NCBI GenBank assembly: GCA_964524185.1
Contig: CAZGCI010000045.1
Location: 1 to 31,174, forward strand
DNA from: Thiohalocapsa sp964524185
GTDB taxonomy: Bacteria > Pseudomonadota > Gammaproteobacteria > Chromatiales > Chromatiaceae
Direction: 5' to 3'
DNA: 31,174 bases
Each line of letters starts with the position of its first letter. Position 1 is the first letter of the stretch. Positions 15,694 through 24,270 of the stretch are shown here, in pieces. The position numbers and the translations under genes are program-made. The notes beneath the pieces are model-generated. The model was given only the letters and a program-made list of their open reading frames with translations. It was not told where the DNA came from and made no database searches.

Positions 15694-16508
15694 GCGGCCT
15701 GCCGGCGCCCGATCCGCGGCCCGTTTGGCGTCGGCGCAGCGCGCTCGCCGAGCTTGGCCGCTGGTGCGGCTGGCTGCTGCTGGTGCTGCTGTTCGTGGTT
15801 TGCTGGCAGCTGATGACGCGCGATCAGATCTGGGCCTTCGTCTGGGACGCACCGCAGCAGGCCGGCGACCTGTTCCAGCGCATGCTGCCGCCACGCTGGT
15901 CCTATATGGACCAGCTGTGGCGGCCGCTGTGGGACACGGTCAATATCGCCACCTTCGGGACCCTGTTGGCGTTGCTCATCGCCGTTCCGGTGGCCTTTCT
16001 CGCCGCGAGCAACACCACCCCCAGCCGTTGGCTGATTCGACCCCTGGCGTTGCTGGTCATCGTCGCATCGCGGTCGGTGAACGCCCTGATCTGGGCGCTG
16101 TTGCTGGTCACCATCCTGGGACCGGGCCTGCTGGCGGGGGTCATGGCCATCGCACTGCGCTCCATCGGCTTCATCGGCAAGCTCCTGTACGAGGCCATCG
16201 AGGAGATCGATCCGCGTCAGGTGGAGGCGCTGCGCGCCACCGGCGCCGCTCGTGCGCAGGTGCTGGACTACGCTGTGGTGCCACAGATCCTGCCCGCCCT
16301 CGCCGGCATCACCGTGTTCCGCTGGGACATCAATATCCGCGAATCCGCGGTGCTGGGCTTGGTCGGTGCAGGCGGTATCGGGCTGCAGCTGAAGGCGTCG
16401 GTGGACACCCTGGCCTGGCCCCAGGTGACGCTGATCTTCTTTGTGATCTTGGCGACCGTTGTCGTCAGCGAATGGGTCTCCAACCGGGTGCGGCACGCGC
16501 TGATCTGA
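15690..16508 (+). CDS. phnE: Phosphonate-type ABC transporter permease, second copy
   Basis: Second permease of the importer, 272 residues, with an N-terminal membrane helix (WLLLVLLFVVCWQLM), a periplasmic stretch, and five or so further helices. EAA loop: QVEALRATGAARAQVLDYAV; then FRWDINIRESAVLGLVGAGG. Start: GTG 15690 overlaps the stop of the first copy as GTGA, with GGAG 9 bases upstream; longer open frames upstream lie inside the preceding gene. Tandem PhnE genes are common in this family and usually make a heterodimer. The convergent plsC-type gene ends 96 bases downstream and I see no strong terminator between them. Confidence 0.92.
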   Translation: MSGLPAPDPRPVWRRRSALAELGRWCGWLLLVLLFVVCWQLMTRDQIWAFVWDAPQQAGDLFQRMLPPRWSYMDQLWRPLWDTVNIATFGTLLALLIAVPVAFLAASNTTPSRWLIRPLALLVIVASRSVNALIWALLLVTILGPGLLAGVMAIALRSIGFIGKLLYEAIEEIDPRQVEALRATGAARAQVLDYAVVPQILPALAGITVFRWDINIRESAVLGLVGAGGIGLQLKASVDTLAWPQVTLIFFVILATVVVSEWVSNRVRHALI

Positions 16509-16604
16509 CGGAGGAGCTAGGCCTCTTCCCTGTGCGCACGTGAACAAAGCGCGGACTGAACAGCGGGTGCGTTGAGGGGGCCTTGGCGGCTCGCCGCGCC
16601 GCGC

Positions 16605-17441
16605 TTAGGTGTGCGTTGCCGCCGCGCTTACCGCCCGCTCGCCGGGGTAGTGCGCGTGGATCCAACGCTCCACCTCCGCGGTGAGTGCCTTGGCGGACTT
16701 GCCCGCGGATGGGATGGGCTCGCCGATGACCAGTCGAATCGTCCCGGGATAGCGCATGAGGGAGCGCCCCGGCCAGCAGTCACCGCTGTTGTGCGCCACC
16801 GGCAGCACGTCTGCGCCGGCTCGCGTCGCGAGCATGGCCCCACCGGAGTTGAAATGGCCAAGGGTGCCCGGCGGCTGCCGCGTGCCTTCGGGGAAGATCA
16901 TCACGCTGATGCCCTCTGCGAGGCGCGCCGTGCCCTGACGCAGGATGGTCTTCAGCGCTTGGGAGCCCGCCGAGCGGTCGATGGCGATGGGCTTTAGCAG
17001 CGCAAGGCCCCAGCCGAAAAACGGAATCCACAAGAGTTCTCGCTTGAGGATGGTCGCCTGCGGCGAGATTAGGATCTGCAGATAGAAGGTCTCCCACGGA
17101 CTCTGGTGATTGGCCATGACCACCACCCCATGGTCCTTTGGAATGTGCTCGAGCCCCTGTACCTCGATGCGCACGCCGTTGAGGTGCCGCAGCAGCCACA
17201 TGACCGCGACGCTCCACAGGTTCACCAAGCGGTACCGCTGCTCGAAGCTGACGAAGGGTGCGATCAGAAAGATGATCGGCGCATGCAGCGTGGCCAGCAC
17301 GCCTGACAGCACCACAAAGGTGAGGCTCCGCAAGCGCAGCCCGAGGCTGGCACGGGGGGCGGCGGAGCCTTGCCCGGCAGCTTGTTTGGCAGTTTGCGGA
17401 TGGGGTTTGGCGCCGGCCTTTGCGGCCGTTCGATGCGGCAT
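16605..17441 (-). CDS. plsC: 1-acyl-sn-glycerol-3-phosphate acyltransferase (PlsC family)
   Basis: Inner-membrane acyltransferase that adds the second acyl chain to lysophosphatidic acid. The 278-residue protein has a Lys/Ala-rich N-terminal tail (1-35), a hydrophobic anchor (about 40-65), the catalytic HX4D/E motif as NHQSPWE (H112, E117, the glutamate variant seen in many gammaproteobacterial members), a KRELLWIPFFGWGL segment and FPEGTR at 183-188. Start: ATG 17441 with GGAGGA 9 bases upstream. It is downstream of the cytochrome genes on the same strand with a 67-base gap, perhaps co-transcribed. Whether it is the main PlsC or a paralogue cannot be told. Confidence 0.88.
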   Translation of the reverse strand: MPHRTAAKAGAKPHPQTAKQAAGQGSAAPRASLGLRLRSLTFVVLSGVLATLHAPIIFLIAPFVSFEQRYRLVNLWSVAVMWLLRHLNGVRIEVQGLEHIPKDHGVVVMANHQSPWETFYLQILISPQATILKRELLWIPFFGWGLALLKPIAIDRSAGSQALKTILRQGTARLAEGISVMIFPEGTRQPPGTLGHFNSGGAMLATRAGADVLPVAHNSGDCWPGRSLMRYPGTIRLVIGEPIPSAGKSAKALTAEVERWIHAHYPGERAVSAAATHT

Positions 17442-17508
17442 CAGGTCGCTTCCTCCGGCGGTTGGCTCAGGCTGGCGTGATCTGTTTTCGGCCGGCGGAT
17501 GTGGGCAT

Positions 17509-18162
17509 TCAACGAATGTCCTCCGGCTGGTCTTTACGCAGGTAGGCCTCTTCCTCCGGCGTCAGGTCCACCTCGTCGAAGCCGGTCACCATGGGCATGA
17601 CATGGTCGCGAAAGGAGTGCCCGGTCGTCAGCATGTAGACGTGAATGAACACGAACGCGAGGATCGCAAAAGCGGCCGCGGTGTGGATGAGCGCGACGCC
17701 CTGAAGATACTCGGTGGCGTGGGGGATGTCGCGCCAGGCGAAGTAGAAGAGGTAGATCAACCCGGTGATCCAGATGGCTGGGAAGAGCACGATCTTGAGC
17801 ATGGTGTAGGCGAGCGCCTGCAGCGGATTGTGCTTGCGCCAGAAGGCCTTGCGGTAGGGATGCCGCTCGCCCTTGAAGATGCCGAAGCCGTAGAAGCGCA
17901 GCACCCCCCACATGCCCTCGATGGTCGGGATGAAATGCCGCCAACTGCGGGTGGTGAAGAGCCAGAAAGTCCCGAAGGCCCAGACCAGCAGCAATGCGAG
18001 CGCCGCCCCCGTGTGCAGCGTCACGGCCCGCTCGAAGCTGAATAGGCCATGGAATCCGTGCAGGCCAAAGCCGGTAATGAGCAGCGTCACGATGAGCAAC
18101 ATCTGCGACCAGTGCCAGAAGCGCTCGAACAGGCTGAAGATCTTGACGCGGTGCAGGGCCAT
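17509..18162 (-). CDS. Cytochrome b561-type membrane subunit
   Basis: A 217-residue membrane protein of the prokaryotic cytochrome b561 / Ni-Fe-hydrogenase cytochrome b fold with about four transmembrane helices. Histidines placed as in b-heme ligands are H17 (ERFWHWSQ), H50 (AVTLHTGAA), H160 (VALIHTAAA) and H174 (FIHVYML). Such subunits pass electrons between quinol and a periplasmic partner. The partner is evident: its start ATG 18162 overlaps the stop of the octaheme cytochrome gene as TGATG, and GGAGG is 10 bases upstream. The acidic cytoplasmic tail (DLTPEEEAYLRKDQPED) is also seen in relatives. I infer a quinone:octaheme electron-transfer complex. Confidence 0.85.
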   Translation of the reverse strand: MALHRVKIFSLFERFWHWSQMLLIVTLLITGFGLHGFHGLFSFERAVTLHTGAALALLLVWAFGTFWLFTTRSWRHFIPTIEGMWGVLRFYGFGIFKGERHPYRKAFWRKHNPLQALAYTMLKIVLFPAIWITGLIYLFYFAWRDIPHATEYLQGVALIHTAAAFAILAFVFIHVYMLTTGHSFRDHVMPMVTGFDEVDLTPEEEAYLRKDQPEDIR

Positions 18163-19805
18163 CAGTGCTGCGCCTCCTTCGAGTTGGTCGAGAAGATACG
18201 AACCAGGGCATGCACCAGGATGCCGGCAAGGGTACCGAACACCAGAATCGTGCCGATGCGATCGAGCCAGCTGCTGCGATCCCGCCCAGGCAGATAGATG
18301 CCGGCCACCGTGGCAATGCGGCTGTTCTTGGGCGCATGGCAGTCGCCGCAGTCCAGCGCCTGCGCTTTGGGCGCGACCATATGGGTGATGGGCCACCACG
18401 ACAGGGTCTCGATGAAGCCGTAATCGCCGGAGTAGTCGAGCCCGAAGTCGGCCATGCCCTTCTCGATGGCAGCGGCCATGTCGTAGTTGCCCCAGTAGGC
18501 AGCGTCATCCTCACCCCAGAGGTGGGTGTAGACCAGGGTGCCATAGCCCTTGTCGAAGGGCATCCATGTGTGCATGCGCTTGAAGGGCCAGATGCGCGAG
18601 CGACCATCCTCGCGCGAGCCGTCGAAGCCATTGATCTCGATGGACTGTGCCTCGGGGTCGAACTTGGTGTCGATGGTGGTGTAGACCATCTGCCCATCGA
18701 ACCAGCCATACTCGGGAACCACGTCCTCGGCATAGGTGAAATTGCCCTTGATGGACTTGTAGGTGTAGCGGTGGTCGCCGTTCGCCTGGATGTAGCCTTC
18801 CTCGTGATAGCCCTCGCCGTCGCGGGTCTTGCCGGCGGTGCGCCAGTCCCAATCCACCACGGTGGCCACGCCACCGCGGGCGAACGCCGGGATGTGGCAG
18901 GTCTGGCAGGCAACGCTCTGCACGTGATCATTGAGCTTGAATGCGGCCAGTGAGTCCACGGGGTGGGGTGCCGAGCCATGGCAGGACTCGCAGGTGGTCA
19001 CGTCCCGGCGTTGGCCGGGCAGGCGCCTACCCACGGTGTCCTTGGCGACCACACGGTAGCGGCTGCCCGTCCAGACGTGCTTCTCGGTGACATGGCAGGC
19101 CGTGCAGGAGAAGTTGAGCCCGTCTACGCCCATGTGCACGTCCAGGGTGCGCGGCGGTGCCGCCAGCGCGGTAGACAGGTCGCCGTGCTTCACGTTGTCG
19201 CCGCCGCCGCCGTTGAAATGACAACTGCCGCAGTTGGCGCGCTGCGGCAGGTCGACGCTCTGCGCCGACGCCGCCAGGTCGATGGGCGGCTTGCCCTCGA
19301 ACATCACCGAGCAGGCCGGGCTGCCTTCGCTGTTGGGCGTTTTGTAGTAGGTGCCGGTGGTCTCGTGGCAGACCAGACAGTCGATCTTGGTCTCGTCCGT
19401 GAAGTCGAAGTTCTCATCCTTCCAGCCGTAGCCGGCGTGGCATTGGGCGCACATCCCCTCGTTGCCGCGGGCGTTGGTGCAGAAGTTGTTGATGAGGTAT
19501 TTCTTGCCTAGCTGCTGGCCCGTCTCGGCATCCGTGTAGGACCAAGTCCAGTGGATATTGCGCATGAAATGCTTGCCCGTTTCCGTGTGGCAGCCCAGGC
19601 AGGCCTGGGTGACCTCCGAGCCGTCCGCGAACGGTCCCTTCAGCTCCTTGAACTTGGCATGGTCCGCGGTGCCGCCCTGCAGCGGTCCCGACACCTGCGG
19701 GCGTAGCTCCGCGGCGGCCGGTGGTGTCGGCCAACTGCCGGCGTCGGCCCAGGCGCCCAGGGGCACGAGCGCGACAATGAGGACGCACACGAGCGATAGG
19801 ACCAT
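18162..19805 (-). CDS. Octaheme c-type cytochrome, tetrathionate reductase family, membrane-anchored
   Basis: Exported multiheme cytochrome of 547 residues with a signal peptide (1-20, ending GAWA) and a C-terminal membrane helix (about 517-537). Eight CXXCH heme sites: 69-73, 119-123, 143-147, 192-196, 234-238, 272-276, 300-304 and 486-490. The spacing, with a long gap before the last heme, and segments such as NNFCTNARGNEGMC and CLVCHETTGTYYK match the Shewanella octaheme tetrathionate reductase family. In that enzyme the active-site heme has a lysine ligand; K155 after the third motif is a candidate here (inference). The true substrate may be tetrathionate, nitrite or hydroxylamine. Start at ATG 19805 is chosen for the signal peptide; the ribosome-binding site is poor. 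Operon with the cytochrome b gene. Confidence 0.88.
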   Translation of the reverse strand: MVLSLVCVLIVALVPLGAWADAGSWPTPPAAAELRPQVSGPLQGGTADHAKFKELKGPFADGSEVTQACLGCHTETGKHFMRNIHWTWSYTDAETGQQLGKKYLINNFCTNARGNEGMCAQCHAGYGWKDENFDFTDETKIDCLVCHETTGTYYKTPNSEGSPACSVMFEGKPPIDLAASAQSVDLPQRANCGSCHFNGGGGDNVKHGDLSTALAAPPRTLDVHMGVDGLNFSCTACHVTEKHVWTGSRYRVVAKDTVGRRLPGQRRDVTTCESCHGSAPHPVDSLAAFKLNDHVQSVACQTCHIPAFARGGVATVVDWDWRTAGKTRDGEGYHEEGYIQANGDHRYTYKSIKGNFTYAEDVVPEYGWFDGQMVYTTIDTKFDPEAQSIEINGFDGSREDGRSRIWPFKRMHTWMPFDKGYGTLVYTHLWGEDDAAYWGNYDMAAAIEKGMADFGLDYSGDYGFIETLSWWPITHMVAPKAQALDCGDCHAPKNSRIATVAGIYLPGRDRSSWLDRIGTILVFGTLAGILVHALVRIFSTNSKEAQH

Positions 19806-20274
19806 GCACTCGCAGTCGGCGCGCCACCCGCGCCAACCTGCGATGCCCCTGCCCGCTGGAGTCGGCGCTGTTGGCCGATCGCCAGGGTGGCGGTGATGCG
19901 GTGGCCTTCGCGGAGCCCCGCAGACCTGAGCAGGTCGATCAGTAGGCGAAACAGGTTGGGCGCGCATGGGATGGTCTCCGGACGCGCCGGCTCAGCCGAT
20001 GTGCTGGGCCGCGGCGCTGACTGATCAGCATCCGCCAACAGGCACCGGCATTACCCTGACATCGCGCAAATCCTTGCCATTCTTGCCCTTAGCACTTGCG
20101 CCGGATCAATGAGCGCGCCGTTGGACTCGAGCGAGGCGCCCTCGGTCCAGGCGCTGCGATGGCCAGTGCAGCGTTCGGCACCGTGCCGGGTCCAGCGGGC
20201 CGCTAACGGGGGTTGGAAAAGCCCGCCTTCCGTCGCCATGCTTGCGGGCTGTTCCCAACGCACGAGCGCCCGCC
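19806..20274. other. Divergent gap without a recognisable gene (469 bases)
   Basis: This space separates the octaheme cytochrome (minus) from the DUF255 gene (plus) and must hold their promoters. I see no recognisable protein and no convincing FNR-, Fur- or PHO-type site. The only conspicuous word is the palindrome CTGATCAG at 20021-20028 inside GCTGA-N4-TCAGC, which fits no regulator I can name. Confidence 0.45.
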
Positions 20275-22374
20275 ATGACTGACCAAGCCGCAGGAGCCCG
20301 CAATCGGCTCGCCACTGCAACAAGCCCCTACCTGCAGCAGCATGCGGACAATCCAGTCGACTGGTGGCCCTGGTGCGAGGAGGCCTTGGCGCTGGCGCGC
20401 GCGCAAGACAAGCCGATCCTCCTGTCCATTGGCTACTCCGCTTGCCACTGGTGTCATGTGATGGCGCACGAGTCCTTCGAGGACCCGCAGACCGCGCAGG
20501 TCATGAACAGCCTTTTCGTCAACATCAAGGTCGACCGAGAGGAGCGCCCGGACCTGGACCGCATCTACCAGACCGCGCACCAGCTCCTGGCACGCCGGCC
20601 GGGCGGGTGGCCGCTGACGGTGTTCCTGACCCCGGAGGACCGCAAGCCGTTCTTCGCTGGCACCTATTTTCCGAAGGAACAACGCCATGGGCTGCCGGCC
20701 TTCACGCAGCTGCTCACCAGCATCGAGCGCGCCTACCGGGAGCAGGGTGACGCCATTCGCAAGCAGAATCACTCCCTGATGGACGCGTTGGCCTCGCTGG
20801 AGCCCGAGGCGGAAGAGGCGGTGCCGGATATGGCACCGCTGGAGGGGGCGCGCCGCCAGCTGGCGGCTAGCTTCGATGCCGAGCACGGCGGTTTTGGCTC
20901 GGCGCCCAAGTTTCCGCACCCCACCAACCTTGAGCTGCTGTTTCGCCATTGGGCGGCGACCGCCGCCGACGGGCAGCCCGACGCGCAGGCCTTGCACATG
21001 GCACGCTTCACGCTGGAGCGCATGGTGCGCGGCGGCATGAACGACCAGCTCGCCGGCGGCTTCTGCCGCTACAGCGTCGACGATCACTGGATGATCCCGC
21101 ACTTCGAGAAGATGCTCTACGACAACGGGCCGCTGCTCGCGCTCTGTTGCGACGCCTGGCAGATCACCGGGGAGGGGCTCTTCCGCGACGCCGCCGCGGC
21201 CACCGCCGAGTGGGCCATCGCGGAGATGCAGAGCCCAGAGGGCGGTTACTACAGCAGCCTGGACGCCGACAGCGAGGGCGAGGAAGGGCGCTTCTACGTC
21301 TGGCATAAGGACGAGGTCGCCGCCCTGTTGGCGCCGGCGGAATGGGGACTCTTCGCACCGGTGTTCGGCCTCGACCGCGCAGCGAACTTCGAGGGCCGCT
21401 GGCACCTGCACCAGTACCGCACGCCGGCGGCCGTCGCCGCCAAACAGGGGCTCGACCCAGCGCAGTGCGCCGCGCTGCTCGCCTCCGCCAAGGCCAAGCT
21501 GCTCGCGGCACGGGCCAAGCGCGTGCGCCCGGGCCGCGACGAGAAGATCCTCACCAGCTGGAATGCGCTGCTCATCAAGGGCATGGCCCGCGCTGCGCGG
21601 ATCCTTGAGCGTCCGGACCTCTTGGCATCGGCCGAACGGGCGCTCGGCTTCATGCACACCACGCTGTGGCGCAATGGTCGGCTATTGGCGACTTACAAGG
21701 ACGGCAAGGCCCACCTCAACGCCTATCTGGACGACTACGCTCTGCTGCTGGACGCCCTGCTAGAGCTGTTGCAGGTGCGTTGGCGCCGCGCCGACGTGGA
21801 CTGGGCGATGGCGCTGGCGGAGGTGCTGCTCCAGCAGTTCTTCGACGCCGAGCAGGGCGGCTTCTTCTTCACCGCCGCCGATCATGAGGCGCTCATCGCC
21901 CGCCCGAAGCCCCTCGGCGACGAGTCCGTGCCGTCCGGCAACGGCATCGCCGCCCATGCCCTGCAGCGGCTCGGACACCTCATCGGTGAGCATCGCTACC
22001 TCGATGCCGCGGCGGCGACGTTGCGCTTCGCGGCGGAGCCGATACGTCGCGTGCCCTATGCCCATGCCACACTGCTGGCGGCGCTGGACGATTATCACAC
22101 CCCGCCCGAGACGATCGTCATTCGTGCCTCGGAGGCGGACCTTCGCACCTGGCAAGTGGCCGCGCAGCAGGGCTATCAGCCGCGGCGTTTGGTGTTGGCC
22201 ATCCCCGCGGACGAGCCGGATCTCCCGGGCAACCTGGGCGCCATGGCGCCCGGCAGCGGGGGTGCCCTGGCCTACCGCTGCCGGGGCACCCACTGTGAGC
22301 CGCCGGTGACGAGCCTGACGGCCCTCAGCGGGGCGCTTACTGGGGCGCTTACCGGGGCCCTCAGCGGACATTGA
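20275..22374 (+). CDS. DUF255 / YyaL-family thioredoxin-domain protein
   Basis: A 699-residue protein with an N-terminal thioredoxin-like domain (about 1-165: NRLATATSPYLQQHADNPVDW, then the CHWC motif at 57-60 in GYSACHWCHVM) and a long alpha/alpha-barrel region resembling glycoside-hydrolase-type toroids (about 190-650). This is the YyaL/spermatogenesis-associated-20-like family, widespread but functionally unassigned. No signal peptide, so cytoplasmic. Start: ATG 20275; a TTG at 20242 is in frame but weaker. The C-terminal tail repeats GAL(S/T)G three times, encoded by a small DNA repeat (22321-22370). It is followed by pip in the same direction after a 169-base gap with two hairpins. Confidence 0.9.
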   Translation: MTDQAAGARNRLATATSPYLQQHADNPVDWWPWCEEALALARAQDKPILLSIGYSACHWCHVMAHESFEDPQTAQVMNSLFVNIKVDREERPDLDRIYQTAHQLLARRPGGWPLTVFLTPEDRKPFFAGTYFPKEQRHGLPAFTQLLTSIERAYREQGDAIRKQNHSLMDALASLEPEAEEAVPDMAPLEGARRQLAASFDAEHGGFGSAPKFPHPTNLELLFRHWAATAADGQPDAQALHMARFTLERMVRGGMNDQLAGGFCRYSVDDHWMIPHFEKMLYDNGPLLALCCDAWQITGEGLFRDAAAATAEWAIAEMQSPEGGYYSSLDADSEGEEGRFYVWHKDEVAALLAPAEWGLFAPVFGLDRAANFEGRWHLHQYRTPAAVAAKQGLDPAQCAALLASAKAKLLAARAKRVRPGRDEKILTSWNALLIKGMARAARILERPDLLASAERALGFMHTTLWRNGRLLATYKDGKAHLNAYLDDYALLLDALLELLQVRWRRADVDWAMALAEVLLQQFFDAEQGGFFFTAADHEALIARPKPLGDESVPSGNGIAAHALQRLGHLIGEHRYLDAAAATLRFAAEPIRRVPYAHATLLAALDDYHTPPETIVIRASEADLRTWQVAAQQGYQPRRLVLAIPADEPDLPGNLGAMAPGSGGALAYRCRGTHCEPPVTSLTALSGALTGALTGALSGH

Positions 22375-22441
22375 CTCCCTCGACCCAGCCGTGAGCCCAT
22401 GTCCGGACTGTCTCGGTTCTTGTGAACACACGACGGGCTGA

Positions 22442-22498
22442 TGCGCCGCAAGCGGCGCAGGCACCAACTCCACCACGGCAGCGGATGTCTTCGTGGTG
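22442..22498 (+). other. Two adjacent hairpins between the DUF255 gene and pip
   Basis: TGCGCCG-CAAG-CGGCGCA (22442-22459) is a perfect 7-bp stem with a 4-base loop. It is followed by CACCACG (22471-22477) pairing with CGTGGTG (22492-22498) across 14 bases. No T-run follows either. They may end the upstream transcript or shape the pip leader. Confidence 0.4.
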
Positions 22499-22543
22499 TA
22501 ATCGCGGCATCCAGGATCAACCCAGCGCAGCACGCTGAGCCGC

Positions 22544-23521
22544 ATGCAAGACTCCGCCCGCCCGGACCCGCTCTTTCCGCCCATCGAGCCCTATGCCCAG
22601 CACCAGCTGGACGTGGGCGATGGGCATACGCTCTACATTGAGGAATGCGGCGCCCCCGCCGGGCTGCCGGCGGTCTTTCTGCACGGCGGCCCGGGCGCCG
22701 GCTGTGGACCCACGCACCGGCGCTTCTTTGACCCTTCACGCTGGCGGCTGGTGCTCTTCGACCAGCGCGGCTGCGGGCGCTCCACGCCCCATGCCGGACT
22801 CGCTGACAACACCACCTGGCACCTGGTGGCGGACATGGAGCGGATGCGCGAGCACCTCGGCATCGAGCGCTGGTTGGTGTTCGGCGGTTCCTGGGGCTCC
22901 ACCCTCGCCCTGGCCTATGCACAGACGCACCCGGAGCGGGTCGCGGCCCTGGTGCTGCGGGGCATCTTTCTGTGTCGGCCCTGGGAAATCCACTGGTTCT
23001 ATCAGCAGGGTGCGAGCCGCCTGTTTCCGGACTACTGGCAGGACTTTTTGGCGCCCATCCCGGCGGTTGAGCAAGGCGATCTGGTGCGCGCCTATCACCG
23101 CCGTCTCACCGGCGCAGACGACGCCGTCATGCACCGCGCCGCCCAGGCCTGGTCCATCTGGGAGGGGCGCTGTGCGACCCTGCTGCCCGACGCCGGCGTG
23201 CGCGGCGCCTTCGCCGACGCGCGCCTGGCGCTGAGCCTGGCGCGCATCGAGTGCCACTACTTCGTCAACAATGCCTTCCTGGAGCCCGAGCAGCTGGTGC
23301 GCGATGCGTACCGGCTCGCGGACATTCCGGGAGTCATCGTGCATGGCCGGTACGATGCCATCTGCCCCCTGCAATCCGCCTGGGAGCTGCATCACGCCTG
23401 GCCCAAGGCTGAGCTCCAGATCATCGGCGACGCCGGCCACGCCGCCTTTGAGCCCGGTATTGCCGCTGCACTGGTGGCGGCCACGGAGCGTTTCGCGGAT
23501 CGCCTTGCGGGGCCGCGATGA
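22544..23521 (+). CDS. pip: Proline iminopeptidase
   Basis: Alpha/beta-hydrolase of peptidase family S33, 325 residues, that removes N-terminal proline from peptides in the cytoplasm. Oxyanion-side motif HGGPGAGCG (47-55), nucleophile S116 in GGSWGS, and the acid/base pair D271 (HGRYDAICP) and H299 (GDAGHAAFE) complete the triad. FDQRGCGRSTPH and AYAQTHPERV are typical of Pip. Start: ATG 22544, with only a weak GAG upstream. It overlaps dtd by 4 bases (ATGA), so the two are co-translated. Confidence 0.93.
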   Translation: MQDSARPDPLFPPIEPYAQHQLDVGDGHTLYIEECGAPAGLPAVFLHGGPGAGCGPTHRRFFDPSRWRLVLFDQRGCGRSTPHAGLADNTTWHLVADMERMREHLGIERWLVFGGSWGSTLALAYAQTHPERVAALVLRGIFLCRPWEIHWFYQQGASRLFPDYWQDFLAPIPAVEQGDLVRAYHRRLTGADDAVMHRAAQAWSIWEGRCATLLPDAGVRGAFADARLALSLARIECHYFVNNAFLEPEQLVRDAYRLADIPGVIVHGRYDAICPLQSAWELHHAWPKAELQIIGDAGHAAFEPGIAAALVAATERFADRLAGPR

Positions 23522-23955
23522 TCGGTCTGCTGCAGCGCGTGAGCGGGGCCAGCGTGGCGGTGGACGACGCCGTCATCGGCGCCATCGACCGCGGCCTGCT
23601 GGTGCTGGTGGGGGTGCAGAAGCACGACGACACCGCCCGCGCCGAGCGCCTGCTGGAACGCCTGCTGGGCTACCGCGTGTTTCCCGATGCCGCAGGCAAG
23701 ATGAACCTGAGCCTTAAGGACATCGGCGGCGGCCTGCTGCTGGTGCCGCAGTTCACCCTCGCCGCCGACACCCGCAAGGGCACCCGCGCCAGCTTCACGG
23801 CCGCCGCCCCGCCGGCGGACGGCGAGCGGCTGTTCAATCATCTCGTGGCACGCGCCCACGCTGCCCACCAGCCCTTCGCCACCGGGCGCTTCGGCGCCGA
23901 CATGCAGGTGCGCCTCTGCAACGACGGGCCCGTGACCTTTTGGCTGGAGGCCTGA
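23518..23955 (+). CDS. dtd: D-aminoacyl-tRNA deacylase
   Basis: Hydrolyses D-amino acids (and glycine misacylated on tRNA-Ala) from tRNA, protecting translation. The 145-residue length is exact for the family. MIGLLQRVSGASVAVDD opens the protein, followed by the active-site QFTLAADTRKG (proline precedes it where serine is usual) and the C-terminal NDGPVTFWLE (135-144) with the cross-subunit Gly-Pro motif (G137-P138) that gives D-selectivity. Its ATG overlaps the pip stop as ATGA. The downstream gap contains a hairpin repeat. Confidence 0.95.
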   Translation: MIGLLQRVSGASVAVDDAVIGAIDRGLLVLVGVQKHDDTARAERLLERLLGYRVFPDAAGKMNLSLKDIGGGLLLVPQFTLAADTRKGTRASFTAAAPPADGERLFNHLVARAHAAHQPFATGRFGADMQVRLCNDGPVTFWLEA

Positions 23956-24077
23956 GGCCGAGCGGCCGCCGCGTTGAGTCTCGGGGGCATGATCATCCGG
24001 CTGAGACCTAGCGAGGCGGATGCCTCAGAGCAACGAGCGACCAGAGCGCCGGCAGGCCAGCGGGTCGTTCACTAGAC

Positions 24078-24144
24078 AGGGCCAAGGGCCGAGGCGCGGA
24101 AGGACAGCCCCGGCGTGAGCGGTTGCGTCTCGGCCCTCGGCCCT
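24078..24144. repeat. Dispersed hairpin repeat, copy 2, between convergent genes
   Basis: A 19-base arm (24078-24096, beginning AGGGCCAAGGGCCGAGG) pairs with 24126-24144 at 17 of 19 positions around a 29-base loop. The right arm CTCGGCCCTCGGCCCT is the same as in copy 1 (6383-6455), and the loops share GAGGYGCGGA at the start. It again lies between convergent genes, dtd and the HMA-like gene. Confidence 0.7.
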
Positions 24145-24270
24145 TTCCCCGCCGGCGCCTGGCACACGATGCGGCGTGGAGAACCTGACGCATCTGCAAA
24201 CATCTGGCGCGGTCAAGCAATCTAGTGCGTTTCAGGTCATCCGCTCGGGGCGCGGTCAAGCGATCGAGAG

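Noticed and set aside
14749..15894. 381-codon minus-strand frame opposite phnC, phnE and phnE
   Set aside because: Antisense to three well-supported overlapping genes; no domain recognised.
20016..20029. GCTGA-N4-TCAGC palindrome upstream of the octaheme cytochrome as an FNR site
   Set aside because: The spacing is right but the half-sites do not fit TTGAT/ATCAA, and it is over 200 bases from either start.
20203..21657. 484-codon minus-strand frame opposite the DUF255 gene
   Set aside because: Shadow of a conserved protein; Arg/Gln/His-rich composition and no known family.
24013..24026. GAGGC-GGAT-GCCTC hairpin after dtd as an intrinsic terminator
   Set aside because: Only five base pairs and no T-run; the larger repeat hairpin just downstream is a better candidate.
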